Positions 1-6,765 of a stretch of 19,343 nucleotides of DNA are shown here, piece by piece (position 1 is the first letter of the stretch; each line of letters begins with the position of its first letter). The notes beneath the pieces were generated by a model. The model did not search any database. It saw only the letters and a program-made list of their open reading frames with translations, and was not told the DNA's origin. The DNA is from Clostridia bacterium (GTDB lineage: Bacteria > Bacillota > DSM-521 > Neomoorellales > Neomoorellaceae), in assembly GCA_012727745.1 (NCBI GenBank), contig JAAYGJ010000179.1, positions 1-19,343 on the forward strand, given 5' to 3'. The position numbers were made by a program, and so were the translations under genes.

Positions 1-13
1 GGAGGAAGAGAAA

Positions 14-1660
14 GTGCCAATCACAGAAATACTAGCGCGCAATGCTGAACTGTATGGAGATGAAATATGCTTAACGGAAATTAATTTGGACCTGCAGGAA
101 AAACATCATATCAACTGGCGTGAGGCCTGGCGAGAATATGAACTGGTTGAAAACAATCCGGCAGGCGAATACCGGCGGGATATGACCTGGCAGGTTTTCG
201 ACCAGAAAGCAAACCGCCTGGCCAATTTACTGTTAAAAAGAGGAATTAAAAAGGGAGATAAGGTAGCTATTCTGTTAATGAATTGTCTGGAATGGCTGCC
301 GATTTATTTTGGCATATTAAAGGCCGGTGCTATTGCAGTACCGCTAAACTTCCGCTATACGGCTGAAGAAATAAAATACTGTTTAGATATATCCGACAGC
401 GTTGCTTTAATTTTCGGACCTGAATTTATCAGCCGCATGGAAACGATCTATGATCAACTGCCTAAAGTGAAGATGCTTTTATATGCAGGAGAAAACCGGC
501 CTCCTTTTGCTGAAAGCTATGACCGCCTTACTGCTAATTGTTCCTCTGATGCTCCGCAGATTAAACTTACGGACGAAGATGAGGCGGCGATCTATTTTTC
601 CTCGGGGACGACAGGATTTCCCAAAGCAATTTTGCACACACACCGTAGTTTAATGTCAGCCTGTATTACGGAAATTAAACACCACGGGCAGAGGCGTGAT
701 GATAATTTTTTGTGTATCCCGCCGCTTTACCATACCGGCGCCAAGATGCACTGGTTTGGCAGTTTGATGTCCGCTAGCAAAGCCGTCTTGTTGCGTGGAG
801 TTAAGCCTGAATGGATACTGAAAACAATTTCTGAAGAAAAAATTACTATTGTCTGGCTTCTGGTCCCCTGGGCGCAGGATATTCTGGATGCCATCGAACG
901 GGGAGAGGTGAGGCTGGAGGATTATGAGCTATCCCAGTGGAGGCTGATGCATATCGGCGCCCAGCCGGTGCCGCCCAGCCTGATTCACCGCTGGAAAAAG
1001 GTTTTTCCCAACCATCTCTATGATACGAACTATGGCCTCAGCGAAGCCATCGGCCCCGGCTGTGTTCATCTTGGCGTGGAAAATATTCATAAAGTCGGCG
1101 CTATCGGAATACCGGGCTACAATTGGGAAGTCAAAATTGTCGCTGAGAACGGGCGCCCTGTGCCGCAGGGACAGGTTGGCGAACTGGCTGTCAAGGGGCC
1201 GGGTATAATGAAATGTTACTACAAAGACCCGAAAGCGACTGCGGAAGTGCTTAAGGACGGTTGGTTACTTACCGGTGATATGGCTTACATGGATGAGGAC
1301 GGTTTTATCTATTTAGTTGACCGCAAAAAAGATGTGATTATCAGCGGCGGCGAGAATATATATCCGGTACAAATTGAAGATTTCTTGCGCGCCCCTAATG
1401 GAATCAAAGATGCAGCTGTGATTGGCTTGCCTGATAACCGTTTGGGTGAAATAGCCGCTGCTATTATAGAACTCAAACCGGGCTGCCAGTGTACTGAAGA
1501 AGAAATAAGGGAATTTTGTGCGCCATTGCCCCGTTATAAACGCCCGCGCAAAATAATTTTTGACAAGGTGCCGCGCAATCCCACCGGCAAGATTGAAAAA
1601 CCGCGTTTAAGGGAAAAATATGGCGCCAAGAGATTAGTGGCGCTCCAAACGGCGCGATAA
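14..1660 (+). CDS. AMP-forming acyl-CoA ligase (ANL superfamily)
   Basis: Predicted to activate a carboxylic acid with ATP to an acyl-adenylate and transfer it to CoA in the cytoplasm. All core ANL motifs are visible: the phosphate-binding loop SSGTTGFPK at residues 196-204, a YGLSEA motif in the middle, DRKKD at 436-440 followed by the hinge-region ISGGENIYP, and the C-terminal PTGK with the catalytic lysine at about 526. The 548-residue length is normal for medium/long-chain acyl-CoA ligases. The GTG start is chosen because GGAGG lies 8 nt upstream, at the first bases of the window; any promoter or upstream operon partner is out of view. A stretch of roughly 30 residues precedes the usual TWxxFDxKANRLAN opening, as I recall from similar Clostridia ligases. 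The substrate (fatty, aromatic or dicarboxylic acid) cannot be read from sequence alone. The flavoprotein gene follows 75 nt later, so co-transcription is possible. Confidence 0.93.
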   Translation: MPITEILARNAELYGDEICLTEINLDLQEKHHINWREAWREYELVENNPAGEYRRDMTWQVFDQKANRLANLLLKRGIKKGDKVAILLMNCLEWLPIYFGILKAGAIAVPLNFRYTAEEIKYCLDISDSVALIFGPEFISRMETIYDQLPKVKMLLYAGENRPPFAESYDRLTANCSSDAPQIKLTDEDEAAIYFSSGTTGFPKAILHTHRSLMSACITEIKHHGQRRDDNFLCIPPLYHTGAKMHWFGSLMSASKAVLLRGVKPEWILKTISEEKITIVWLLVPWAQDILDAIERGEVRLEDYELSQWRLMHIGAQPVPPSLIHRWKKVFPNHLYDTNYGLSEAIGPGCVHLGVENIHKVGAIGIPGYNWEVKIVAENGRPVPQGQVGELAVKGPGIMKCYYKDPKATAEVLKDGWLLTGDMAYMDEDGFIYLVDRKKDVIISGGENIYPVQIEDFLRAPNGIKDAAVIGLPDNRLGEIAAAIIELKPGCQCTEEEIREFCAPLPRYKRPRKIIFDKVPRNPTGKIEKPRLREKYGAKRLVALQTAR

Positions 1661-1735
1661 ACCCTGAATTAACCCTCCGAACGCAATGCGGTCCGGCATG
1701 TTGCTGCAGATTAAGGTAAAAAGTAGAGGAGTTAT

Positions 1736-2971
1736 ATGACAAGAAAGAAGCGTGTTGTGGTAGTAGGTGGAGGGGCAGCGGGAATGATAGCCGCTATTGC
1801 TGCTAGGAGGCAGGGGGCAGATGTCACCATCCTTGAGAAAAACCCGCGCGTGGGCAAAAAAATATTGGCTACAGGAAATGGACGCTGCAATTTCACCAAT
1901 ATAAATACGGATATTACTTACTACCACGGCAACAATCCTAAATTTGCTTACAGTGCCTTGGCTAATTTTAGCGCTGAGGATACTATCAGGTTTTTTGCGA
2001 AGCTAGGCATCGAACCTAAAGTGGAGGATCTGGGGAAGGTTTTCCCCAGATCCGAACAAGCCTCCAGTATCCTTGATGTCTTTTTATATGAATTAAATGA
2101 AATAGGGGTTAATATTGTTTGTGAGGCTTGCGTAAAAGACATTACCAAGGAAGATGACAGCTTTAAAATAGAATTGGAAAATGGCAAGCTATATCGCGGG
2201 GACAGGGTCATTATCGCTACAGGCGGCAAAGCTATGCCTGCCAGCGGCTCTGATGGCAACGGTTATAATTTAGCAGCCAAATTGGGCCATAATGTTACCG
2301 CTATTTTCCCTGCACTGGTGCAATTAAAACTGGAGGGGCCTTTTTTCAAACGTATTGACGGAGTCAAATTTGTCGGGACGGCGGAAATCATTCACAATAA
2401 TAAATCCCTTGCTAAAGACAGGGGCGATATTCTTTTTGCTAATTATGGCGTATCAGGACCGCCGATTTTACAGATCAGCAGGAAAGCAGGGGAATTATTA
2501 AATGCAGGGGAAGAAGCTTATTTAAAGATAGCAATAATAGACACAATGGCCAAAGATGAGCTAAAACAACTTCTCAGCAAACGTTTTCAAATTGGCTCAA
2601 AAAAGCCTGTTGATTTTAGCCTGGTTGGTTTTATAAATAAAAGATTAATTCCGGTAGTGTTACTGGAAGCGGGTATTAGTGATATGAAACGCTCTGCGGC
2701 CAGTTTAGCCGCTAAAGAGATAGAAAAGATAGTCGATATTCTGACCGGCTGGCGCTTTAAGATCAGGGGCACAAAGGGCTGGTCCAGCGCGCAAGTAACG
2801 GCAGGCGGCGTCGATACCAGGGAGATAGAGCAAAATACCATGCAATCCAAGCTGGTTAGCGGCCTGTTTTTTGCTGGCGAGATAATAGATATAGACGGGC
2901 AGTGCGGCGGTTTTAATCTTCAATGGGCCTGGTCATCGGGTTTTACAGCCGGGCAGAACGCGGCCCTGTGA
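1736..2971 (+). CDS. HI0933/BaiN-family NAD(P)/FAD-dependent oxidoreductase
   Basis: Flavoprotein of the HI0933-like family (E. coli YhiN, B. subtilis YtfP, clostridial BaiN). The N-terminus has a dinucleotide-binding beta-alpha-beta fold with GGGAAG at residues 11-16, followed by the family hallmark GKKILATGNGRCNFTN. The C-terminus carries the second hallmark, FAGEIIDIDGQCGGFNLQ, where FAD contacts are expected. Length (411 residues) matches the family. The ATG is preceded by GAGGAG with a short 4-nt spacer. BaiN has been linked to reduction of bile-acid intermediates, but most members have no settled function, so I assign only the family. It lies downstream of the acyl-CoA ligase on the same strand; bile-acid genes also mix CoA ligases and flavoproteins, but nothing else from such a pathway is present here, so I do not infer one. 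It ends convergent to the Crp/Fnr gene. Confidence 0.92.
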   Translation: MTRKKRVVVVGGGAAGMIAAIAARRQGADVTILEKNPRVGKKILATGNGRCNFTNINTDITYYHGNNPKFAYSALANFSAEDTIRFFAKLGIEPKVEDLGKVFPRSEQASSILDVFLYELNEIGVNIVCEACVKDITKEDDSFKIELENGKLYRGDRVIIATGGKAMPASGSDGNGYNLAAKLGHNVTAIFPALVQLKLEGPFFKRIDGVKFVGTAEIIHNNKSLAKDRGDILFANYGVSGPPILQISRKAGELLNAGEEAYLKIAIIDTMAKDELKQLLSKRFQIGSKKPVDFSLVGFINKRLIPVVLLEAGISDMKRSAASLAAKEIEKIVDILTGWRFKIRGTKGWSSAQVTAGGVDTREIEQNTMQSKLVSGLFFAGEIIDIDGQCGGFNLQWAWSSGFTAGQNAAL

Positions 2972-3039
2972 GTAAAGTAGGGGAATATCCAGTTCCTAGG
3001 CGATTAAGCCAGCTTAAACAATAAGTGGAAACTTTTGCC

Positions 3040-3699
3040 TTAACAAAGCTCGAACTGGTTTTTGTTAAATTTTAGAACCCCTTCATCTCTAAGTTGGCTT
3101 AGCACGGCAGACATGGCGCTGCGATCAACTGCGAGGTAATCGGCAAGCTCCTGGCGGTTAAAGGGGATACTAAAGCGGGTGCTTTGGGCTTTATGTGCCT
3201 CCGCAGAAAGATAGGCCAGGAGCTTTTCACGCGTGCTACGTTTAGTAATAATCTCGATATTTTGGGTGAGCGATATATATTTCAGCGCAACAATATTTAG
3301 CATATTGTAAATGAGGCGGCTGTGAAAGGCACAGGCCTTGCTGCAGGGGGCAACAATCCTGTGGCTATCAATAAAGAGAAGAACGCTTGCAGTCGTTGTA
3401 AAAACACTGACTGGAAGCGTTTTTATATTTGCAAAAGCAAAAGATTCGCCAAACAAGTTCCCAGTACCTATATTGGCAATGATGTTTTTGTTTCCATAGT
3501 AATCTTCCTGGACAACCTGGACTTGACCCGCTAAAACGATACCGAAACTTTTGATGCTTTCCCCGCTCATAAATATAATCTGACCTTTATCATAATTAAC
3601 TAGCTTGGCTGACAAGCAGGCTAAAAGCGACTGCAGATCCCCTTGGTTAATTCCTTTAAACAGAGCAACCGATTTTAATATATTTAAATATTTTTCCAT
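3040..3699 (-). CDS. Crp/Fnr-family transcriptional regulator
   Basis: Cytoplasmic DNA-binding regulator with an N-terminal cyclic-nucleotide-binding-type beta-barrel (about residues 15-125; note FMSGESIKSFGIVLAGQVQV), a dimerisation helix, and a C-terminal winged helix-turn-helix (about 145-219; RQELADYLAVDRSAMSAVL is the recognition region). An in-frame GTG at 3711 would give 223 residues, but that GTG lies inside the sequence GTGGAGG. The ATG at 3699 has this GGAGG 5 nt upstream and is the better start, giving 219 residues. There is no N-terminal cysteine cluster like that of E. coli FNR, so direct 4Fe-4S oxygen sensing is unlikely; the effector is unknown. It is divergent from the ferredoxin-cupin pair, the usual layout for a regulator controlling its neighbours. 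In Clostridia, Crp/Fnr proteins of this type (for example HcpR) often control nitrosative-stress or redox genes; applying that here is inference. Confidence 0.9.
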   Translation of the reverse strand: MEKYLNILKSVALFKGINQGDLQSLLACLSAKLVNYDKGQIIFMSGESIKSFGIVLAGQVQVVQEDYYGNKNIIANIGTGNLFGESFAFANIKTLPVSVFTTTASVLLFIDSHRIVAPCSKACAFHSRLIYNMLNIVALKYISLTQNIEIITKRSTREKLLAYLSAEAHKAQSTRFSIPFNRQELADYLAVDRSAMSAVLSQLRDEGVLKFNKNQFELC

Positions 3700-3743
3700 A
3701 AAAACCTCCACTTTGTTGTAAATCCAACAGACCTATTTGTTTT

Positions 3744-3772
3744 AGCATAGTAAACTTAAAGCACAAAGTCAA
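3744..3772 (-). promoter_or_regulatory. Candidate promoter of the Crp/Fnr gene
   Basis: Read on the minus strand, TTGACT (3772-3767) is separated by 17 nt from TATGCT (3749-3744), a reasonable sigma-A match. Transcription would start near 3737, leaving a leader of about 38 nt that contains the GGAGG. Two short inverted repeats overlap this region (AACA-N8-TGTT at 3726-3741 and GTTT-N9-AAAC at 3739-3755) and could be regulator operators, but the arms are only 4 bp. Confidence 0.45.
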
Positions 3773-3820
3773 TAAAGCATAATTTAACTACATGATGGAG
3801 GATAAGGGAGGATGAAGTAA

Positions 3821-4534
3821 ATGATCAGAAAAATAATTAAAATTGATGAGGAAAAATGTAATGGCTGCGGGTTATGCGTTGATGCCTGCCATGAAGGTGC
3901 AATCGGCATGGTGGACGGAAAGGCAAAGCTGTTGCGGGACGATTACTGTGACGGCCTGGGCGATTGTCTGCCTGTCTGCCCCACAGGAGCAATCAGTTTC
4001 GAGGAACGGGAAGCGGCGCCATATGATGAAGCTGCCGTAAAGAAAAACATGCTGAATAAGCTGAAGAAGCAAGGCGAAAAGCTTCCCTGCGGCTGTCCGG
4101 GCACACAGTCGAAAACAATTCAGCGCGATAGGGGATATAATAATTCCTCTGCAAACAGCAATGAAAATAAAAGCTGGCTGTCGCAGTGGCCCGTGCAGAT
4201 TAAACTTGTTCCCGTCAATGCGCCCTATTTCGCAGGAGCAAACCTGCTGGTAGCCGCAGATTGTACGGCATATGCCTACGGTGATTTTCATAACCGCTTT
4301 ATCAGAAACAGGGTAATCCTTATCGGCTGTCCGAAGCTTGATGAAGGGGATTACAGCGATAAGCTGACGGCGATTATTAAAAATAACGACATAAAAAGCG
4401 TTACTGTTGTCCGTATGGAGGTTCCTTGCTGCGGCGGCATTGAAAACGCGGTAAAAAAGGCGCTGCAAAACAGCGGCAAGTTCATTCCCTGGCAGGTAGT
4501 GACTATTTCCACTGACGGCAGAATATTAGATTGA
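3821..4534 (+). CDS. Ferredoxin-like 4Fe-4S protein with extra conserved-looking cysteines
   Basis: The N-terminal ~60 residues form a bacterial two-cluster ferredoxin domain. The first motif is canonical (C13, C16, C19, C23). The second reads CDGLGDCLPVCP, with cysteines at 43, 49 and 53 but leucine (46) where the second cysteine of CxxCxxCxxxCP normally sits. The remaining ~175 residues are not a domain I can name, but carry further cysteines in suggestive settings: PCGCPG (90, 92), ADC (148), IGCPK (170) and CCGG (203, 204). A redox or metal-sensing role, or electron transfer to a partner, is plausible; no enzyme activity is assigned. The start is supported by GGGAGG 9 nt upstream. The cupin gene follows 16 nt after the stop, so the two are probably one operon, likely controlled by the divergent Crp/Fnr protein. 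Confidence 0.85.
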   Translation: MIRKIIKIDEEKCNGCGLCVDACHEGAIGMVDGKAKLLRDDYCDGLGDCLPVCPTGAISFEEREAAPYDEAAVKKNMLNKLKKQGEKLPCGCPGTQSKTIQRDRGYNNSSANSNENKSWLSQWPVQIKLVPVNAPYFAGANLLVAADCTAYAYGDFHNRFIRNRVILIGCPKLDEGDYSDKLTAIIKNNDIKSVTVVRMEVPCCGGIENAVKKALQNSGKFIPWQVVTISTDGRILD

Positions 4535-4550
4535 TAGGAGGTTTGCTGTA

Positions 4551-4868
4551 ATGGGAGAACAGGTATACAAATTTTCTACCCAAAACGAGAGGGTAATAGA
4601 AAAAGTCATCATTGACGAAAATATTCACTATATTCACCTGGTGTTAAGTCCGGGCGAAGGCTTGCCCGAGCATTTTACCAATGCAAACGTCTACATGACT
4701 GTCTTAAGAGGTACTCTTTCCATTGGGCTTGCCGAGCAGGAAATTCACGAATACGAAGCTGGGACCGTGCTAAAAATCCCCTTTAACACGAAAATGAATC
4801 TAGTAAAAAACTTGCATAATGACCCCCTGGAGCTGATTATAATCAAGGCACCGGCACCAAAGAGCTGA
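4551..4868 (+). CDS. Small cupin-domain protein
   Basis: A 105-residue single-domain cupin. The first cupin motif is recognisable but poor in metal ligands (PGEGLPEHFTNANVYMTVLRG, about residues 37-57, with one clear histidine, near 44), and the second reads YEAGTVLKIPFNTKMNL. The protein can be expected to form a beta-barrel, but it may bind no metal or only weakly, so a regulatory or small-ligand-binding role is as likely as catalysis. AGGAGG sits 9 nt before the ATG. It is the second gene of the ferredoxin operon. Small cupins next to Crp/Fnr and ferredoxin genes are, as I recall, a repeated arrangement in anaerobic Bacillota; the exact function is unknown. Confidence 0.8.
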   Translation: MGEQVYKFSTQNERVIEKVIIDENIHYIHLVLSPGEGLPEHFTNANVYMTVLRGTLSIGLAEQEIHEYEAGTVLKIPFNTKMNLVKNLHNDPLELIIIKAPAPKS

Positions 4869-4887
4869 ACAAAAGCCCTGTCATTAT

Positions 4888-4931
4888 GAGTGCCTAAAAC
4901 GCCATAGCAAAATCTGGCGTTTTAGACACTC
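4888..4931. repeat. 17-bp inverted repeat (hairpin) after the cupin gene
   Basis: GAGTGCCTAAAACGCCA (4888-4904) is repeated in inverse orientation at 4915-4931 with one mismatch and a 10-nt loop. It starts 19 nt after the cupin stop. No T-tract follows, so it is not a standard intrinsic terminator, although TTTT lies inside the second arm. It may protect the 3' end of the mRNA, act as a weak terminator, or be the remnant of a small mobile repeat. The remaining bases up to 5024 show no gene. Confidence 0.7.
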
Positions 4932-5024
4932 GATTTCCGGCAGCAAGGCGAGAACATATTGCTGAGATAGCGGGGGTAGCTTGTTGATGAATAATATCGC
5001 CGGTAGACATAAGCACAGGATGTT

Positions 5025-5060
5025 AAATAGACCACCCGTCAATTCGGGTGGTCTATTTTT
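5025..5060 (+). terminator. Strong intrinsic terminator, probably serving both strands
   Basis: A 14-bp perfect stem AAATAGACCACCCG (5025-5038) with CGGGTGGTCTATTT (5045-5058), loop TCAATT, continuing into TTTTT. It lies between the plus-strand ferredoxin-cupin operon and the convergent minus-strand lipoprotein gene. The A-rich left flank would give a short U-run on the other strand, so it could end both transcripts. Confidence 0.9.
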
Positions 5061-5089
5061 GTAAGCCGGGCGATTAGTCTTATATGGTT

Positions 5090-5683
5090 TTAGTCCATAT
5101 ATTTGAAGTTGGTCAGCTTTATTGTTTCTATTCGGTCGTCAGGTTCGACATTTTCATTAACCAGGGTATCATCAGTATCGAATTTAAAAATTATCAGTTC
5201 ATATTCATCATTTATTATGAACCACCCGGTAAGTGTATCATAGCTATGCCTGCTTTGCGGCTCTTCGTACTTGGCGCGGTACTCGTCCAGCACTTCTTGT
5301 GACCTATCGCCTACCTTAAAACCCAAATTTGTAGTAGTTTCGGGCGAACTTGTTGCAATTTCCAATACTGTATTGCTATCGGCTCCCAGAACAACAGTAA
5401 TACCGTTGTCGTAATCCATTATTTTATAAGGCTCACCAAAGGGATAGTCATCATCAAAAAAGTCTTCTTCATAGTCAGTGCCAAAAGCCTGTATAACTTT
5501 GTCTTTAGAATCCCCCAGTCTTATACCGCCCAGCTCCGGTTTGAATTCTGCGGTTGTTCCATTTTCTGTCTGTGCCGGGGGTGCCGTTTCTATTTCTTGT
5601 TCATTCACGTTTCCATTGGCAGCACAGCCAAAGGCAGCCAGGGTTAATAAAAGGATTAAAACAGTGACAACTAGTTTCTTCAA
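5090..5683 (-). CDS. Putative lipoprotein, unknown function
   Basis: A 197-residue protein with a lipoprotein signal peptide: KK at positions 2-3, a hydrophobic core (4-17) and AFGC with the lipidated cysteine at 20. A low-complexity linker rich in T, E, N and P (21-45) follows, and then an acidic globular part. That part seems to contain two related segments, each starting with a G-[IF]-[RK]-[LV]-GD motif followed by a helix (LGGIRLGDSKDKVIQAFG and LGFKVGDRSQEVLDEY). The pattern recalls small repeat domains of exported Firmicute proteins, but I do not recognise a named family. The start is TTG, supported by AAGGAG 9 nt upstream and by the quality of the signal peptide. It is monocistronic: divergent from the EndoQ-helicase operon and convergent with the cupin operon. 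It is expected to be anchored to the outer face of the membrane. Confidence 0.82.
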   Translation of the reverse strand: MKKLVVTVLILLLTLAAFGCAANGNVNEQEIETAPPAQTENGTTAEFKPELGGIRLGDSKDKVIQAFGTDYEEDFFDDDYPFGEPYKIMDYDNGITVVLGADSNTVLEIATSSPETTTNLGFKVGDRSQEVLDEYRAKYEEPQSRHSYDTLTGWFIINDEYELIIFKFDTDDTLVNENVEPDDRIETIKLTNFKYMD

Positions 5684-5786
5684 TTGTATCGACTCCTTCC
5701 CAATCTATATAGACGCTTGCTAGAGCCAAAAAGTTCCCGGCATGGTAAGCGCAAGCATAATTCAAGCACAATTTGGGGTTAGCATA

Positions 5787-5815
5787 TTGACATTATATAC
5801 TGGGATAATTATACT
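5787..5815 (+). promoter_or_regulatory. Consensus sigma-A-type promoter of the EndoQ-helicase operon
   Basis: A perfect -35 box TTGACA (5787-5792), a 17-nt spacer and TATACT (5810-5815, 5 of 6 to consensus). This is the best promoter in the window. Transcription should start near 5822, inside the palindrome described next, leaving a 5' leader of about 57 nt. Confidence 0.8.
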
Positions 5816-5820
5816 TAAGC

Positions 5821-5847
5821 AGTAGACTAGTAGAGTACTAGTTTACT
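5821..5847. promoter_or_regulatory. 27-nt palindrome at the predicted transcription start (candidate operator)
   Basis: The core ACTAGTAGAGTACTAGT (5826-5842) is a perfect inverted repeat with 7-bp arms and a 3-nt centre. After a single mismatch the symmetry continues for four more base pairs on each side (AGTA and TACT). Its position over the predicted +1 is typical of a repressor operator. It could also fold at the extreme 5' end of the mRNA. It does not resemble the LexA box of Bacillota (CGAAC-N4-GTTCG). Confidence 0.6.
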
Positions 5848-5878
5848 AATTAAGTGAAACAATCGGAGGGTAAGGTAG

Positions 5879-6358
5879 ATGAAGATACCAACTAATCTTA
5901 AACACAAGCCGGTAATTGTGTGCGAAAACTATGAGAATGTTGACGGCAGGTATGCTTATAATTCTGACGCCAAGGGCCTTTCGCTGGGGCTGGCGCAGTG
6001 GAATGACCGCGGTAAAGTCGATATTTCCGCCAAGGTATGGAGACATACAGGCGAAAAGTGGTCCAGGCAGTCTGAGGAAATGCCGTTGCACCGCGTGCTT
6101 GACCTGGCAATTTTAGTTTGCCGGGCAAAACTCCATTTTCAAGAGGCTTATCGTTATGAGAAATTATATGATCCTGAGAAACCCGTCATCGATAGAGTAG
6201 GTTTACAGGGCGACGCTATGACCGTGGCGGTATGTACTGACAATGAAAAAATTGATGAGGACATCAAGCTATTTAGCCAGGCATTAAGCAATGATGAAGA
6301 GTTACTTGGTGAACGCTTGCATACTCTGGCAAGGATACTGAGAGAGATCGGGTACTAA
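5879..6358 (+). CDS. Conserved protein of unknown function (resembles DUF6530)
   Basis: A 159-residue soluble protein without signal peptide or membrane segment. The N-terminus (PVIVCENYENVDGRYA, then DAKGLSLGLAQWN and SAKVWRHTGEKWSRQSEE) and the C-terminus (TDNEKIDEDIKLFSQAL) recall a family I remember as DUF6530, found in anaerobic Bacillota; the family name is from memory. No catalytic motif is recognisable. GGAGGG lies 8 nt before the ATG. It is the first gene behind the strong promoter and palindrome. The GIY-YIG-like gene starts 3 nt after its stop, and the EndoQ-helicase gene follows, so all three are probably co-transcribed. A link to DNA repair would be guilt by association only. Confidence 0.8.
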   Translation: MKIPTNLKHKPVIVCENYENVDGRYAYNSDAKGLSLGLAQWNDRGKVDISAKVWRHTGEKWSRQSEEMPLHRVLDLAILVCRAKLHFQEAYRYEKLYDPEKPVIDRVGLQGDAMTVAVCTDNEKIDEDIKLFSQALSNDEELLGERLHTLARILREIGY

Positions 6359-6361
6359 TCA

Positions 6362-6724
6362 GTGGACAAAAGCAGGAAAAAGGAACTAATAGCACAATAC
6401 AAGCAAATGAAACCGCCGATGGGCATATTTATCATTCGCTCTAAAGTGAATAACAAGTGTTATATTGAAGAGACACAGGATTTGAAAGGTAAGATGAATA
6501 GTGCTAGAGCCAAGCTTTCAGCCGGTCTTCACCCCAATCAGGAGTTACAAAAGGAATGGGCGGATTTTGGACCTGAGAATTTCACCATTGAAATTCTTGC
6601 GCACCTTGAGTACGATAAGGACGAAGCGAAAACCGACTATAAAGAAGAACTGGCTTTGTTAAGAATGATTTGGGAGGAAAAGTTGGCCAACGAAGGCGTG
6701 GAGTTCTTCAAAAAAAGGATCTGA
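6362..6724 (+). CDS. Degenerate GIY-YIG-family protein
   Basis: A 120-residue protein whose first half follows the GIY-YIG nuclease layout: GIF at 21-23 (for GIY), KVNNKCYIE with YIE at 34-36 (for YIG), a helix where the invariant arginine is replaced by lysine at about 44, then LQKEWADFGPENFTIEIL, in which E77 matches the metal-binding glutamate. With tyrosine, glycine and arginine positions all altered, nuclease activity is doubtful; a DNA-binding or structural role is possible. The C-terminus is a charged helix. The GTG start lies 3 nt after the previous stop; there is no clear Shine-Dalgarno sequence, suggesting translational coupling. A 41-nt gap separates it from the EndoQ-helicase gene. 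Proteins of this kind are, as I recall, widespread as single genes in Bacillota and annotated simply as GIY-YIG proteins. Confidence 0.72.
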   Translation: MDKSRKKELIAQYKQMKPPMGIFIIRSKVNNKCYIEETQDLKGKMNSARAKLSAGLHPNQELQKEWADFGPENFTIEILAHLEYDKDEAKTDYKEELALLRMIWEEKLANEGVEFFKKRI

Positions 6725-6765
6725 TTATGTTAAACTGTAGATAGCATTTTAAGAAAGGGAAACGG

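Noticed and set aside
1661..1735. Imperfect hairpin (CCGAACGC...GCGGTCCGG) between the acyl-CoA ligase and the flavoprotein
   Set aside because: The stem is interrupted and no T-tract follows; it could easily be chance, so no terminator was called.
14..2971. Bile-acid or fatty-acid degradation operon suggested by an acyl-CoA ligase next to a BaiN-like flavoprotein
   Set aside because: Two loosely spaced genes from broad families; no dehydratase, dehydrogenase, thiolase or CoA transferase is present in the window.
3872..4468. Long minus-strand reading frame of 198 codons opposite the ferredoxin gene
   Set aside because: It is the antisense shadow of a strongly supported gene, has no ribosome binding site of its own and its translation resembles no protein family.
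5084..5302. Plus-strand reading frame overlapping the lipoprotein gene
   Set aside because: Antisense to a gene with a clear lipoprotein signal; no Shine-Dalgarno sequence and no recognisable domain.
5821..5847. LexA (SOS) box at the EndoQ-helicase promoter
   Set aside because: The palindrome ACTAGTA-N3-TACTAGT shares neither the sequence nor the spacing of the GAAC-N4-GTTC box.
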